A stretch of DNA of 64,000 nucleotides from JAGWJU01 sp035533295 (GTDB lineage Bacteria > Elusimicrobiota > Elusimicrobia > UBA1565 > UBA9628), in NCBI GenBank assembly GCA_035533295.1, contig DATLUA010000012.1:62001-126000 (forward strand). Direction: 5' to 3'. Every line of letters starts with the position of its first letter. Position 1 is the stretch's first letter. The notes below the pieces were generated by a model, which saw only the letters and a program-made list of their open reading frames with translations, searched no databases and had not been told where the DNA came from. Shown one piece after another: positions 1 through 7,424 of this stretch. The position numbers and the translations under genes are program-made.

Positions 1-240
1 TTCCAGCAGGCGGTCGAGCGTTAAAATCGGCTTGTCGTAGTAAGCCACGGCCGCCAAGTCTTTAGCCGAAATTTTGGCCTCCTCAAGGCAGTAGCGCGCG
101 GCCTGCTCCGGGAAGCGCCGCTCGTGCTTGACGCGGGTGAAGCGCTCTTCTTCCGCGGCCGCGACGATGTCGCCGTCTTTTAACAGCGTGGCGGCGCTGT
201 CGTGGTAATACGCCGAGAGTCCGAGGATATAAGCCGGCAC
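1..240 (-). CDS. Carbamoyltransferase, NodU/CmcH family (N-terminal part, cut by window edge)
   Basis: Read from a GTG at 240, the first 80 codons begin PAYILGLSAYYHDSAA and continue with AAEEERFTRVKHER. This GLSAYYHDSAA block plus the EERFTR block is the signature of the Kae1-like N-terminal domain of carbamoyltransferases (NodU, CmcH, TobZ type), which transfer a carbamoyl group from carbamoyl phosphate to a sugar or antibiotic hydroxyl. No alternative ATG lies near the start. The start is 7 nt after the stop of the TPR-kinase gene, so the two are probably co-transcribed. The C-terminal domain lies outside the window and the substrate cannot be inferred. Confidence 0.85.
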   Translation of the reverse strand, partial: MPAYILGLSAYYHDSAATLLKDGDIVAAAEEERFTRVKHERRFPEQAARYCLEEAKISAKDLAAVAYYDKPILTLDRLLE

Positions 241-247
241 TGGGCGC

Positions 248-2860
248 CTAGGCAGGCTGAATTTGGGCCAGGACTTCGTCCAAGCCGGCGACGAAAGCTT
301 TCGCGCTTGGGATGCGCTTGTCCGGGTCCGGATCGAAAACCTGCGCCATGAGCCGGTCAAGGGCGGGGGGAACGCCGGGAGCGACGGAGCTTAGAGGCGC
401 GTACTCCTTATTGATCTTGTTCATCAGCATGCCGGAGCCGCTGCCGTTGAAGGGGAGCCGGCCGGAGAGCATCTCGTAGAGCGAGATGCCCAGGGCGTAG
501 ACGTCCGATTCCTTGCGCACCACGCCGCGTTCCTGCTCCGGCGCCATGTAGGGCGGGGTTCCCAGGATGGTCCCCGTCATCGCGGAGCGGGTCATGGCGT
601 CCTTGGCGGCCCGGGCGATGCCGAAGTCCATGACCTTGACGACGCCCTCGTCGCTCATCATGACGTTGGAGGGCTTTAAGTCCCGGTGCACGATGCCGCG
701 GGCGTGGGCGTAGTCCAGGGCCGAGGCCATGGAGCGGAAAATAGAGACGGCCTCGGAGAGCCCCAGGCGGCCTCTTTCGGACAGGATTTCGCGGATGGTT
801 TTTCCGGGCACGTATTCGAAAATCAGGTAGGCGTCCCGGCCTTCCTCGATGATGGCATAGATGTCCACGATGTGGGGATGATGCAACGAGGCCACGAGCT
901 TGGCCTCCGAGATGAAGCGCTCGCGCTCGCGTTTGTCGGATTTGATCTCGTCCCGCATTCTCTTGACGGCGACCTGCCGCCCGAGAGAGGTGTCGTAGCC
1001 CTCGTAGACCGTTCCCATGCCCCCCGCGCCGATTTGCCGGCGGATTAGATACTGCCCGCGCAGGGTCGGCGGGGTATTGTTCTCGGCGAGAGGATTCCCG
1101 TTTCCGGGCCAGGTGACGGTTGTCATGGCGGCGGTGGAAGTTCCGTTCGCTACCGTCTCCTCCGCGGCTTGCTCGCTCGAAAAAGCATGGATGAGCCCCA
1201 TCGCCAGGAGGATGCCGCCCAAGGCGCTTAAAATAGCGATGACGCCGAAGCGGGAGAGCTTGTCGCCGCGGCCCTGAGGCATCGCGGGGGCGGAATTTGA
1301 ATCCGGGCCGCTGTCGAAGAGGGAGGCCAAATCCTGGTCTGAGGGAATTTGCATCGCGGCCTGCAGATAGCGGTTATAGCGCGGATCAATTCCGGCGGCG
1401 CTGCGCAAGGCGTCGATCATCCCGTTTTTGTCGCCCAAGCCCGCCAGGGCGTTGGCCAATTCATAATAGGCCTTCGCGTCCTTGGGGTTGTTTTGGATGG
1501 CGAGCATCGCGGCGGCTTTCGCCTCCGCGTACCGGCCGAGGCGGTTGAAGGCTTCGGCCTTGGCGTCCATGAGCGCTTGGCTGTTAGGATCGATTTGCAG
1601 CCCCGCCGCGACGTCCTTAAGCGCCTGATCGTCATTTTTGCCGCGCATGTAGGCGGAAGCCCGGACGGCATACGCGCCGACGTTGAGCGGGTCGGCGTTC
1701 AAGGCGCGCGTGGTTTGGGCGATGGCGCCGCGGTAATCCCCGAGGCTCAAGTCTTGGCGCGCCTGCCCGATGAATTGGGACGACGCGTTGATGCTGCCGG
1801 ACACGGCGCCCGGTTGCGGCGCGTTCGGAGAACCGGGCGCATTGGCGTTGAAGAAATTGCTTCCGGAGGGGGACGACCCCGGCGCGTTTGCGCCGCCCGG
1901 CGCGGCCAGGGAATCCTCGGCGCGTTGCCCGGGACTTCCCGCGCTTTGCGGAGCGCTTAAATTAGGAACGGAGACGGCGGCCCGGCCTTGGGTCATGCCC
2001 AGAAGCACCTGCGCGCTCTTGTCGTTGGGATTAATCGCCAGCGCGGCCTGGGCGTCCTGCGCTGCGGCGGCGAAGTTATTCTGGTCGGCCTCGATTTGGC
2101 CGCGCATCATGTAGGCGGACGAATCTTTCGGATCGGATGCCAAGAGAGCGTCCGCCACATTTTCAGCTCCGACGTCATTGTTGTTTTGGTATTGAGATTG
2201 GGCTACAAAATTTTGAGACAATGAGTCGGGAAGTCCATAGACTGAGTTTTGTTGTTGATTGCCGCCGCTACCATTCAGCCAAGTTAGGAAAGTCTCTCCC
2301 ATAGGGTTGTGTAAAGAATCTTTGATGCGTGGGCTCATCCTCTCGTAGGCTTCCTTAATATCAGGACGCAACCGCGCCATTGCGTCCTGCACATTTTTTA
2401 CGCCGATAAGTTTTTTATCCCCATAGGCATCGACCATACCACCGGCAATGGCGTTAGTTTCAGCGAGGATGGCTCTATTTACCTGTTTTAATGGGATTCG
2501 TTGTTTGCCCTTAGACTCGTAATTTTTGATGATGGCATTAGTAACGATGCCGGTTTTTCCCCAGAGCTGATTCATTTGAGCTTGAGTTTTACCCGTAGAT
2601 AATGAGGAGGCAAAACTCTGTTTAACCTGCGCGGGTAGATTTGAATTGTTTATGGCTGTTTTAAGGGCGTTACTGTATTGCGGGAGGAGTTGTCTTCGAA
2701 ATGCTTCTTCGCTTAAATTGGTTTGCGTACCGAGGGGTTGCCTTGCCAATTTCCCTGCTTCGTCACCGGACTTGGAACTGGGTTGATCTTGGCATAGCCC
2801 GCTTAAGGTGGAAAAACACAGGGCAAATAGGACTATATAAAGGAAAGCGGATTTTTTCAT
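248..2860 (-). CDS. TPR-containing membrane Ser/Thr protein kinase (active type)
   Basis: An 870-aa Hanks-type kinase of unusual topology: signal peptide (MKKSAFLYIVLFALCF), an exported N-terminal region with TPR repeats (about residues 220-285 and 360-510), one TM helix at about 537-560, then a C-terminal cytoplasmic kinase domain (about 604-870). The kinase is complete: glycine loop IGAGGMGTVY, VAVK lysine, HRDLKPSN catalytic loop, DFG, and APE-type PPYMAPEQ. It probably senses through the exported TPRs and signals inward. A longer frame opens at 2911, but a TTGACA-N17-TAAACT promoter covers 2883-2911, so translation should start at the ATG at 2860. About residues 33-232 are encoded by clearly AT-richer DNA. 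It follows a sister pseudokinase gene and precedes a carbamoyltransferase by 7 nt. Confidence 0.88.
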   Translation of the reverse strand: MKKSAFLYIVLFALCFSTLSGLCQDQPSSKSGDEAGKLARQPLGTQTNLSEEAFRRQLLPQYSNALKTAINNSNLPAQVKQSFASSLSTGKTQAQMNQLWGKTGIVTNAIIKNYESKGKQRIPLKQVNRAILAETNAIAGGMVDAYGDKKLIGVKNVQDAMARLRPDIKEAYERMSPRIKDSLHNPMGETFLTWLNGSGGNQQQNSVYGLPDSLSQNFVAQSQYQNNNDVGAENVADALLASDPKDSSAYMMRGQIEADQNNFAAAAQDAQAALAINPNDKSAQVLLGMTQGRAAVSVPNLSAPQSAGSPGQRAEDSLAAPGGANAPGSSPSGSNFFNANAPGSPNAPQPGAVSGSINASSQFIGQARQDLSLGDYRGAIAQTTRALNADPLNVGAYAVRASAYMRGKNDDQALKDVAAGLQIDPNSQALMDAKAEAFNRLGRYAEAKAAAMLAIQNNPKDAKAYYELANALAGLGDKNGMIDALRSAAGIDPRYNRYLQAAMQIPSDQDLASLFDSGPDSNSAPAMPQGRGDKLSRFGVIAILSALGGILLAMGLIHAFSSEQAAEETVANGTSTAAMTTVTWPGNGNPLAENNTPPTLRGQYLIRRQIGAGGMGTVYEGYDTSLGRQVAVKRMRDEIKSDKRERERFISEAKLVASLHHPHIVDIYAIIEEGRDAYLIFEYVPGKTIREILSERGRLGLSEAVSIFRSMASALDYAHARGIVHRDLKPSNVMMSDEGVVKVMDFGIARAAKDAMTRSAMTGTILGTPPYMAPEQERGVVRKESDVYALGISLYEMLSGRLPFNGSGSGMLMNKINKEYAPLSSVAPGVPPALDRLMAQVFDPDPDKRIPSAKAFVAGLDEVLAQIQPA
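2165..2760 (-). other. AT-rich segment inside the kinase gene
   Basis: This part of the kinase gene encodes most of the exported N-terminal region before the TPRs. By eye its GC content is near 45%, against well over 60% on both sides. The encoded sequence has no recognisable domain. It reads as a replaced or recently acquired sensor module. Confidence 0.6.
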
Positions 2861-2882
2861 GCCAGTTTTCGGGCCTAGACTA

Positions 2883-2911
2883 AGTTTAAATGGAACCCTC
2901 GCCATTGTCAA
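2883..2911 (-). promoter_or_regulatory. Sigma-70-type promoter of the TPR-kinase gene
   Basis: On the minus strand there is a perfect -35 TTGACA (2906-2911), a 17-nt spacer, and the -10 TAAACT (2883-2888). Predicted transcription starts near 2876, leaving about 16 nt before the ATG at 2860. This promoter rules out the upstream ATG at 2911 as the translation start. Confidence 0.75.
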
Positions 2912-2937
2912 TGCCGCTGGTCGCTTTTAACCGTTTT

Positions 2938-4554
2938 TTATCCGCGCTCGGGGCCGCGCTCGGGCAGGAGGCGGTCAAAATCGGCGTAGAGCTCGCGGGC
3001 CGTCTGCTGGCGCTGGGCGGGGTCCGGCGCCAGGGCTTTCTTGAACACGACGTCCAAGCCCGAAGGGACTCCCTTGGTTTCCTGGGCGGGAATAGGGAGC
3101 AAGAGCCCGCCGGCCTTGTTGAGCGAGAGAAAGTGCCCTTCGCCCTTGAAGGGTTTGCGCGCGGAGAGTATCTCGTAGAAGCAGGCGCCCAGGGAGAAAA
3201 TATCGGATTGCGCGCAGGGCGCTCCTTTCTCCTGCTCGGGCGCCGTGTAATCGCTTATTTCGGGCGACTCTTGGGGCTGGTGCGCCGAGGCCAGAAGGGT
3301 GTCCTCGATGGCGCGCGCCAAGCCAAAGTCGGTGATTTTGACGATGCCTTCCTTGGACACGCGGATGATTTCCGGGCGGAGGCCGCCATGGGCGATGCCT
3401 TTGCCGTGGGCGTAGTCCACGGCGGCGCACAGCGGCTTTAGCACCTTGCGGGCCCGGTGGTAATCGAGCGCCCCGTAGCGTTCGAGAATCTGGTTGAGTG
3501 ATAGGCCCTCAAACCATTCCGAGACCACGAAAATATCCTCGCTCTCCTCGACCACCTGATAGATGTCCGCGATGTGGGGGTGCCGCAGCAGCGCGATGGT
3601 CCGGGCCTGCCGCAGGAAGCGCCGCCGGGCGTCCGCGTCCGCACGGATTTCCCGGCGCATCTTTTTGACCGTGACAAAGCGGTTGAGGGCGGTATCCCGG
3701 GCTTGATAGGCCAAATCCAAGGAGCTCTGCCCGATCGGTTTGATAATTTCATAAGGATCCGGAAGAGATTCGGAGCCGGCGCGAGCATGGTGGCGCGGAG
3801 AAGACGGAGGCTGACGCGCGGCGTCTTTTAGGGAACGCCGCTTCCTGGTTTCCGGACCTGCCGGTAAAAAACTGAGAATGCCTAAGGCGATGAGCAGGCC
3901 GCCGCTGATGGTCAAAAGGAACAGGGTCGAAAAACGCGGCGCGGTTTTAGGCGGAGCGGCGGCAGGCTCCGCGGGTTGAGTCAATAGCGATAGGATTTCA
4001 TCCGCGGAAGCCGCTTGGCGCGCTTGGTCGTAGCGCGTTTCCATGTCCGGATTAAGCTCGGCCGCGCGGCGCAGGGCGCCCACCGCTCCGTCGCGGTCGC
4101 CCTGTCCTGCCAGCGCGACCGCGAGGTTTTGATAGGCGAAGCTGTTCTCGGGGTGATTCTTTAGGGCCGCCTGGGCGTCTTTAAGCGCGGAAGCGAAGCG
4201 GCTAAGCCTTGAGAAGGTCCAGGAGCGCTCCAGAAGGGCGGTCGAATCATCCGGCGAGAGCGCCAGGGCCGCGTTCTCATCTTGAAGCGCCGCGTCGTAG
4301 CGTTTGAGCTTGTTGCCGGCGAGGGCCCGCAGATCGAAAGCTGCGGCGTTTTGGGAATCTTTTTTAATAGCGCGGGCCGCCAAATCGTAGGCCTCTCCGT
4401 ATTCGAGCGCCGCCATGGCCCAAGAGGCCTGCTGGAGCAAATCCTGAGAATCGGCCGACGCGGCGGCAGCGGCTTTTGCGGTTTTTCCGGCCGCGGCACA
4501 AGGCGTGGTTTGAAAGGTCAGCGCGGAACCCAGCAGCGCGATTAGGAGGCGCAC
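2938..4554 (-). CDS. TPR-containing membrane pseudokinase
   Basis: A 538-aa protein with signal peptide (RLLIALLGSALTFQ), TPR repeats (about 30-180), a TM helix near 215-235 and a C-terminal kinase-like domain (about 266-530), the same layout as the next gene downstream. Key catalytic residues are missing: the catalytic-loop HRDLKPxN reads HGGLRPEII (no Asp, no Asn), the glycine loop is degenerate (IGQSSLDLAY), and the alpha-C Glu is Gln (FLRQAR). The VTVKK lysine and TDFGLA remain. It is therefore probably a pseudokinase that binds or regulates its active neighbour. The frame is open further upstream, but the GTG at 4554 directly precedes the signal peptide and overlaps the end of pdxA by 13 bp, which suggests translational coupling. 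Confidence 0.8.
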   Translation of the reverse strand: MRLLIALLGSALTFQTTPCAAAGKTAKAAAAASADSQDLLQQASWAMAALEYGEAYDLAARAIKKDSQNAAAFDLRALAGNKLKRYDAALQDENAALALSPDDSTALLERSWTFSRLSRFASALKDAQAALKNHPENSFAYQNLAVALAGQGDRDGAVGALRRAAELNPDMETRYDQARQAASADEILSLLTQPAEPAAAPPKTAPRFSTLFLLTISGGLLIALGILSFLPAGPETRKRRSLKDAARQPPSSPRHHARAGSESLPDPYEIIKPIGQSSLDLAYQARDTALNRFVTVKKMRREIRADADARRRFLRQARTIALLRHPHIADIYQVVEESEDIFVVSEWFEGLSLNQILERYGALDYHRARKVLKPLCAAVDYAHGKGIAHGGLRPEIIRVSKEGIVKITDFGLARAIEDTLLASAHQPQESPEISDYTAPEQEKGAPCAQSDIFSLGACFYEILSARKPFKGEGHFLSLNKAGGLLLPIPAQETKGVPSGLDVVFKKALAPDPAQRQQTARELYADFDRLLPERGPERG

Positions 4555-5483
4555 AGTTTCGCCGCGAGCTCGGCGGCCGCCGCGAGGGCGGCCGGGTCGG
4601 CCTTGTTTTTTCCGGCGATGTCGAAGGCCGTGCCGTGGCCGGGCGAGACGCGCGCGAAGGGAAGTCCCGTCGTCCAGTTGACGATATCCAGCCCCGCGCA
4701 GGCTTTGAGCGCGATAAGGGCCTGGTCGTGATAGAGGGCCACCAAGCCGTCGAAGGCCCCGTTTTTGTGCAGCCGCCAAGCCGAATCCGCGGGCAACGGG
4801 CCTTGCAGGTCCAGGCCCAGGCGCCGCGCCGCGGCGACAGCCGGCGCAAGCTTGGTTTTTTCCTCGCGGCCCAAAATGCCTTCTTCACCCGCGTGCGGGT
4901 TGAGCGCGCACAGCCCCAGCCGGGGGCGCTTCTTTGCGATCAGCTGCGATAAGGCCTCGTGCAGAGCCCGGGCCGCGGCCAAGACGAGAGCCGGGCTTAA
5001 TTGGGTGGAGACCTGCGCCAAAGGAATGTGTCTCGTGGCCAGGACGGACCATAAATTTTGCCGGGGGGCGGCCAGGATCATTTGCGCGCCGGGACGCAGC
5101 CATGTTTTTTGGAAATAGTCCGTATGATCGGGGAATGGGACGCCGGCGGCTTTCCAGGATTTTTTTGAAATAGGGGCCGTCACGATTCCGCGCACGATGC
5201 CGCGCCCGGCCAAGCGTGCGGCGGCGTCCAGGGCCGCGAACGAAGCGCGGCCGGCGTTTTGATCCGTTCCGCCCAGGCGGACGGAGCGGAGACCCAGCCG
5301 AGTATCGAAAAGGGCGGCGAGGTTGGGCGTCCAGCCCGCGCGCCGCCACAATGATTCCTCTCCGACCACAATCGGCCGGCAGACGCGGCCAACCCGTCCG
5401 GAACGCAGGGCCTTGACCACGATTTCCGGGCCGATGCCCGCCGGGTCTCCCAGCGTGAAGGCGAGCCGCGGTTTTTCCGGCAC
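4542..5483 (-). CDS. pdxA: 4-hydroxythreonine-4-phosphate dehydrogenase
   Basis: A 313-aa PdxA, which oxidises 4-phosphohydroxy-L-threonine for pyridoxal 5'-phosphate synthesis (DXP-dependent route). The N-terminal TLGDPAGIGPEI motif, the metal-ligand DHTDYF motif, LNPHAGEEG and the LYHDQALIALK block (His ligand) are all present, and the length is near the family norm of about 330. It starts with GTG 17 nt after the surA stop. The surA-pdxA pairing is the same linkage seen in enterobacteria, which supports both calls. Confidence 0.92.
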   Translation of the reverse strand: MPEKPRLAFTLGDPAGIGPEIVVKALRSGRVGRVCRPIVVGEESLWRRAGWTPNLAALFDTRLGLRSVRLGGTDQNAGRASFAALDAAARLAGRGIVRGIVTAPISKKSWKAAGVPFPDHTDYFQKTWLRPGAQMILAAPRQNLWSVLATRHIPLAQVSTQLSPALVLAAARALHEALSQLIAKKRPRLGLCALNPHAGEEGILGREEKTKLAPAVAAARRLGLDLQGPLPADSAWRLHKNGAFDGLVALYHDQALIALKACAGLDIVNWTTGLPFARVSPGHGTAFDIAGKNKADPAALAAAAELAAKLCAS

Positions 5484-5500
5484 GATGACGGAGACGCGGG

Positions 5501-6604
5501 CTATTTAGGAAGGTTCCGCTCGATGACGGCGGTTTCCTTGAGCGATTTCACGTAGCTTTCGAGCTTCTTCTGGAGTTCGAGGTTCATCATGGCCTTGGTC
5601 AGCTGATCCTTGAAGTCCGAGAACTGGGGCGGCGAAGCGGCCAAGTGGGCCTCGACCTGGATTATGTTGTAGCCGTCCGGGGTCAGGATGGGCTCGCTGA
5701 TTTGGCCCACGGGCAAGCTAAAGGCCGCCTTCTCGAACGCCGGCGGCGACATGCCGCGGATGATGTAGCCAATGTCCCCGCCGTGCGCCGCGCTGGCGGG
5801 ATCCTCAGAATTTTCCTGGGCCGCTTGGGCGAAGGTTTCCGTGCTGGTCTCGATCTGGTTCCGGATTTGCTTGATGGCGTCGAACGCCCGCCGCTTCTCA
5901 TTGTCCGAGGCCTGCGGCGCCAGGCGGATGAGGATGCGGGACACGCGCACCCGCTCGGCGCTCATGCCCTTGACTTGCTGGGCGATTTGCATGAATGCCG
6001 CGGCGTCTTCGTCGTTCATCCCCTCGGGCGGGAGCGTGCTGCCGCTGACGATGTAGGCCTTTAGCTTGTCGAAGTAGGCGCGGACCGCCGCCGGATCGGG
6101 CGGCGTGACGGTGGACTTGACCTCCTGCTCGATGAGCTTCCGGATGGCGACCTGTTTTTTAATTCTTTCGCGGAATTGCGCATAGCTCAGACCGTCCTGC
6201 TTGAGCTGGTCCTGGAAGGCTTCCTCGGCCTGCTGGGCGGACACGGGGTTGCCGTTCTCGTCGACTTGAAATCGATGCTTGATTTCATCGATGCCGGCGT
6301 CGATGGCGTGGGAGTCGACGGTGATTTTTTTCTTAACGGATTCCTGATAAAGGAGCTCATCATCGATCATCTGCTCCAGGGCCGACTTGCGCAGCTTCGC
6401 CACGAAAGCGGGATCCTGAAGGGCTTGCGGTTCGGTTTGAGCCCACTCGCTCATGACGGGCGAGAGTTGCCGCTCGTATTCGGAAAGCATGATGGGCTTG
6501 CCGTTGACCGTTGCGATGACGTCTTCGGCCACCATGGCCTGGGCCGCGGGCGCGAAAAACGCCAGGGCGGCGACGGCTAGGACGATTTTACTTGAATTCT
6601 TCAT
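5501..6604 (-). CDS. surA: SurA-like periplasmic peptidyl-prolyl isomerase/chaperone
   Basis: A 367-aa exported protein with a clear signal peptide ending in AQA. Residues about 25-170 form the SurA N-terminal chaperone domain (VNGKPIMLSEYERQL, typical SurA_N), and about 215-320 a parvulin-type rotamase domain (ASAAHGGDIGYIIRG and SEPILTPDGYNIIQV are the usual conserved blocks). Only one parvulin domain is evident, unlike the two of E. coli SurA. Expected role: folding of outer-membrane proteins. The start overlaps the end of the preceding parvulin lipoprotein gene by 17 bp, and pdxA follows. Confidence 0.88.
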   Translation of the reverse strand: MKNSSKIVLAVAALAFFAPAAQAMVAEDVIATVNGKPIMLSEYERQLSPVMSEWAQTEPQALQDPAFVAKLRKSALEQMIDDELLYQESVKKKITVDSHAIDAGIDEIKHRFQVDENGNPVSAQQAEEAFQDQLKQDGLSYAQFRERIKKQVAIRKLIEQEVKSTVTPPDPAAVRAYFDKLKAYIVSGSTLPPEGMNDEDAAAFMQIAQQVKGMSAERVRVSRILIRLAPQASDNEKRRAFDAIKQIRNQIETSTETFAQAAQENSEDPASAAHGGDIGYIIRGMSPPAFEKAAFSLPVGQISEPILTPDGYNIIQVEAHLAASPPQFSDFKDQLTKAMMNLELQKKLESYVKSLKETAVIERNLPK

Positions 6605-7397
6605 CGACGACCTCCACCGGGAAACGGTTTTCTATGGAACGCAGGTATTTGTCCAGCTTTCCTTTTTCCAAAATGCCGCGGATGCGCTCTTCGACTTCGG
6701 AGAGCGGCACGCGGGTCTCGCTCACCTTGTAAAGCACGTGATAGCCGAACTTGGTCCTGATGGGTCCGGAGAGTTCTCCCACGCGCATGTGGAAGACGAC
6801 GTCCTGGAGCTCCGGGATGATTTCTCCATAGAGCATCGGAGGCATTTTCCCTCCGTTTTCCGAGGACGCCGAATCGATGGAATATTTTTTCGCGAGCGCC
6901 GAGAAAGAGGCGCCCTTCTGCAGCTTTTTTAGGATTTGGTCCGCTTCGTTAGGATCCTCGACCAAGATGTTCTTGATGGAGACCTCATAAGGATATTTTT
7001 TATAGTACGCGGCGACTTCCGCGTCGCTGACCTGGGTGATGCCTCGGTCCGCAAGTTCTTTTCGCCAGGCTCGGGTCAGCAGATAGTCCCTTTCCCGGGT
7101 AAACTGCCGCGCCTCGTTTTCTTTTATCTCCGCGATATCGCGCTTGAAATCGGCCGACTTTGAAACGCCGGAATTCTCGGCGGCGGCCAAGACCATCTTT
7201 TCCTTGATGAGGACGTCCAGGAACTGGCGTCGTCCCGCCGGAGTAGAGACGTATTTCTGATAGGGCGGCGCGACTTCGGAGAGCTTCTGGTTGAACTCGG
7301 CGCGAGTGATCACAAGATCCCCGACTTTCGCTACGACTGGTCCTTGCCTGCGGCAGGCGGAAAAAAGCGGCAAGAGCAGGGCCAAGAGAATCGCCAC
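6588..7397 (-). CDS. PpiC/PrsA-type parvulin lipoprotein
   Basis: A 269-aa peptidyl-prolyl cis-trans isomerase. The N-terminus LLPLFSAC is a type II signal peptide with lipobox, so Cys15 is the likely lipidated residue. Residues about 18-120 are SurA_N-like and about 130-225 a PpiC rotamase domain (SSENGGKMPPM, TKFGYHVLYKV). It is arranged like PrsA foldases and should act in the periplasm on exported proteins, in tandem with surA. The start is a GTG 27 nt after the mfd stop. The lack of a clear terminator suggests one operon from hemC or mfd onward. Confidence 0.87.
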   Translation of the reverse strand: MAILLALLLPLFSACRRQGPVVAKVGDLVITRAEFNQKLSEVAPPYQKYVSTPAGRRQFLDVLIKEKMVLAAAENSGVSKSADFKRDIAEIKENEARQFTRERDYLLTRAWRKELADRGITQVSDAEVAAYYKKYPYEVSIKNILVEDPNEADQILKKLQKGASFSALAKKYSIDSASSENGGKMPPMLYGEIIPELQDVVFHMRVGELSGPIRTKFGYHVLYKVSETRVPLSEVEERIRGILEKGKLDKYLRSIENRFPVEVVDEEFK

Positions 7398-7424
7398 GAT
7401 GCCGATATTATCATTTTTTTGCGG

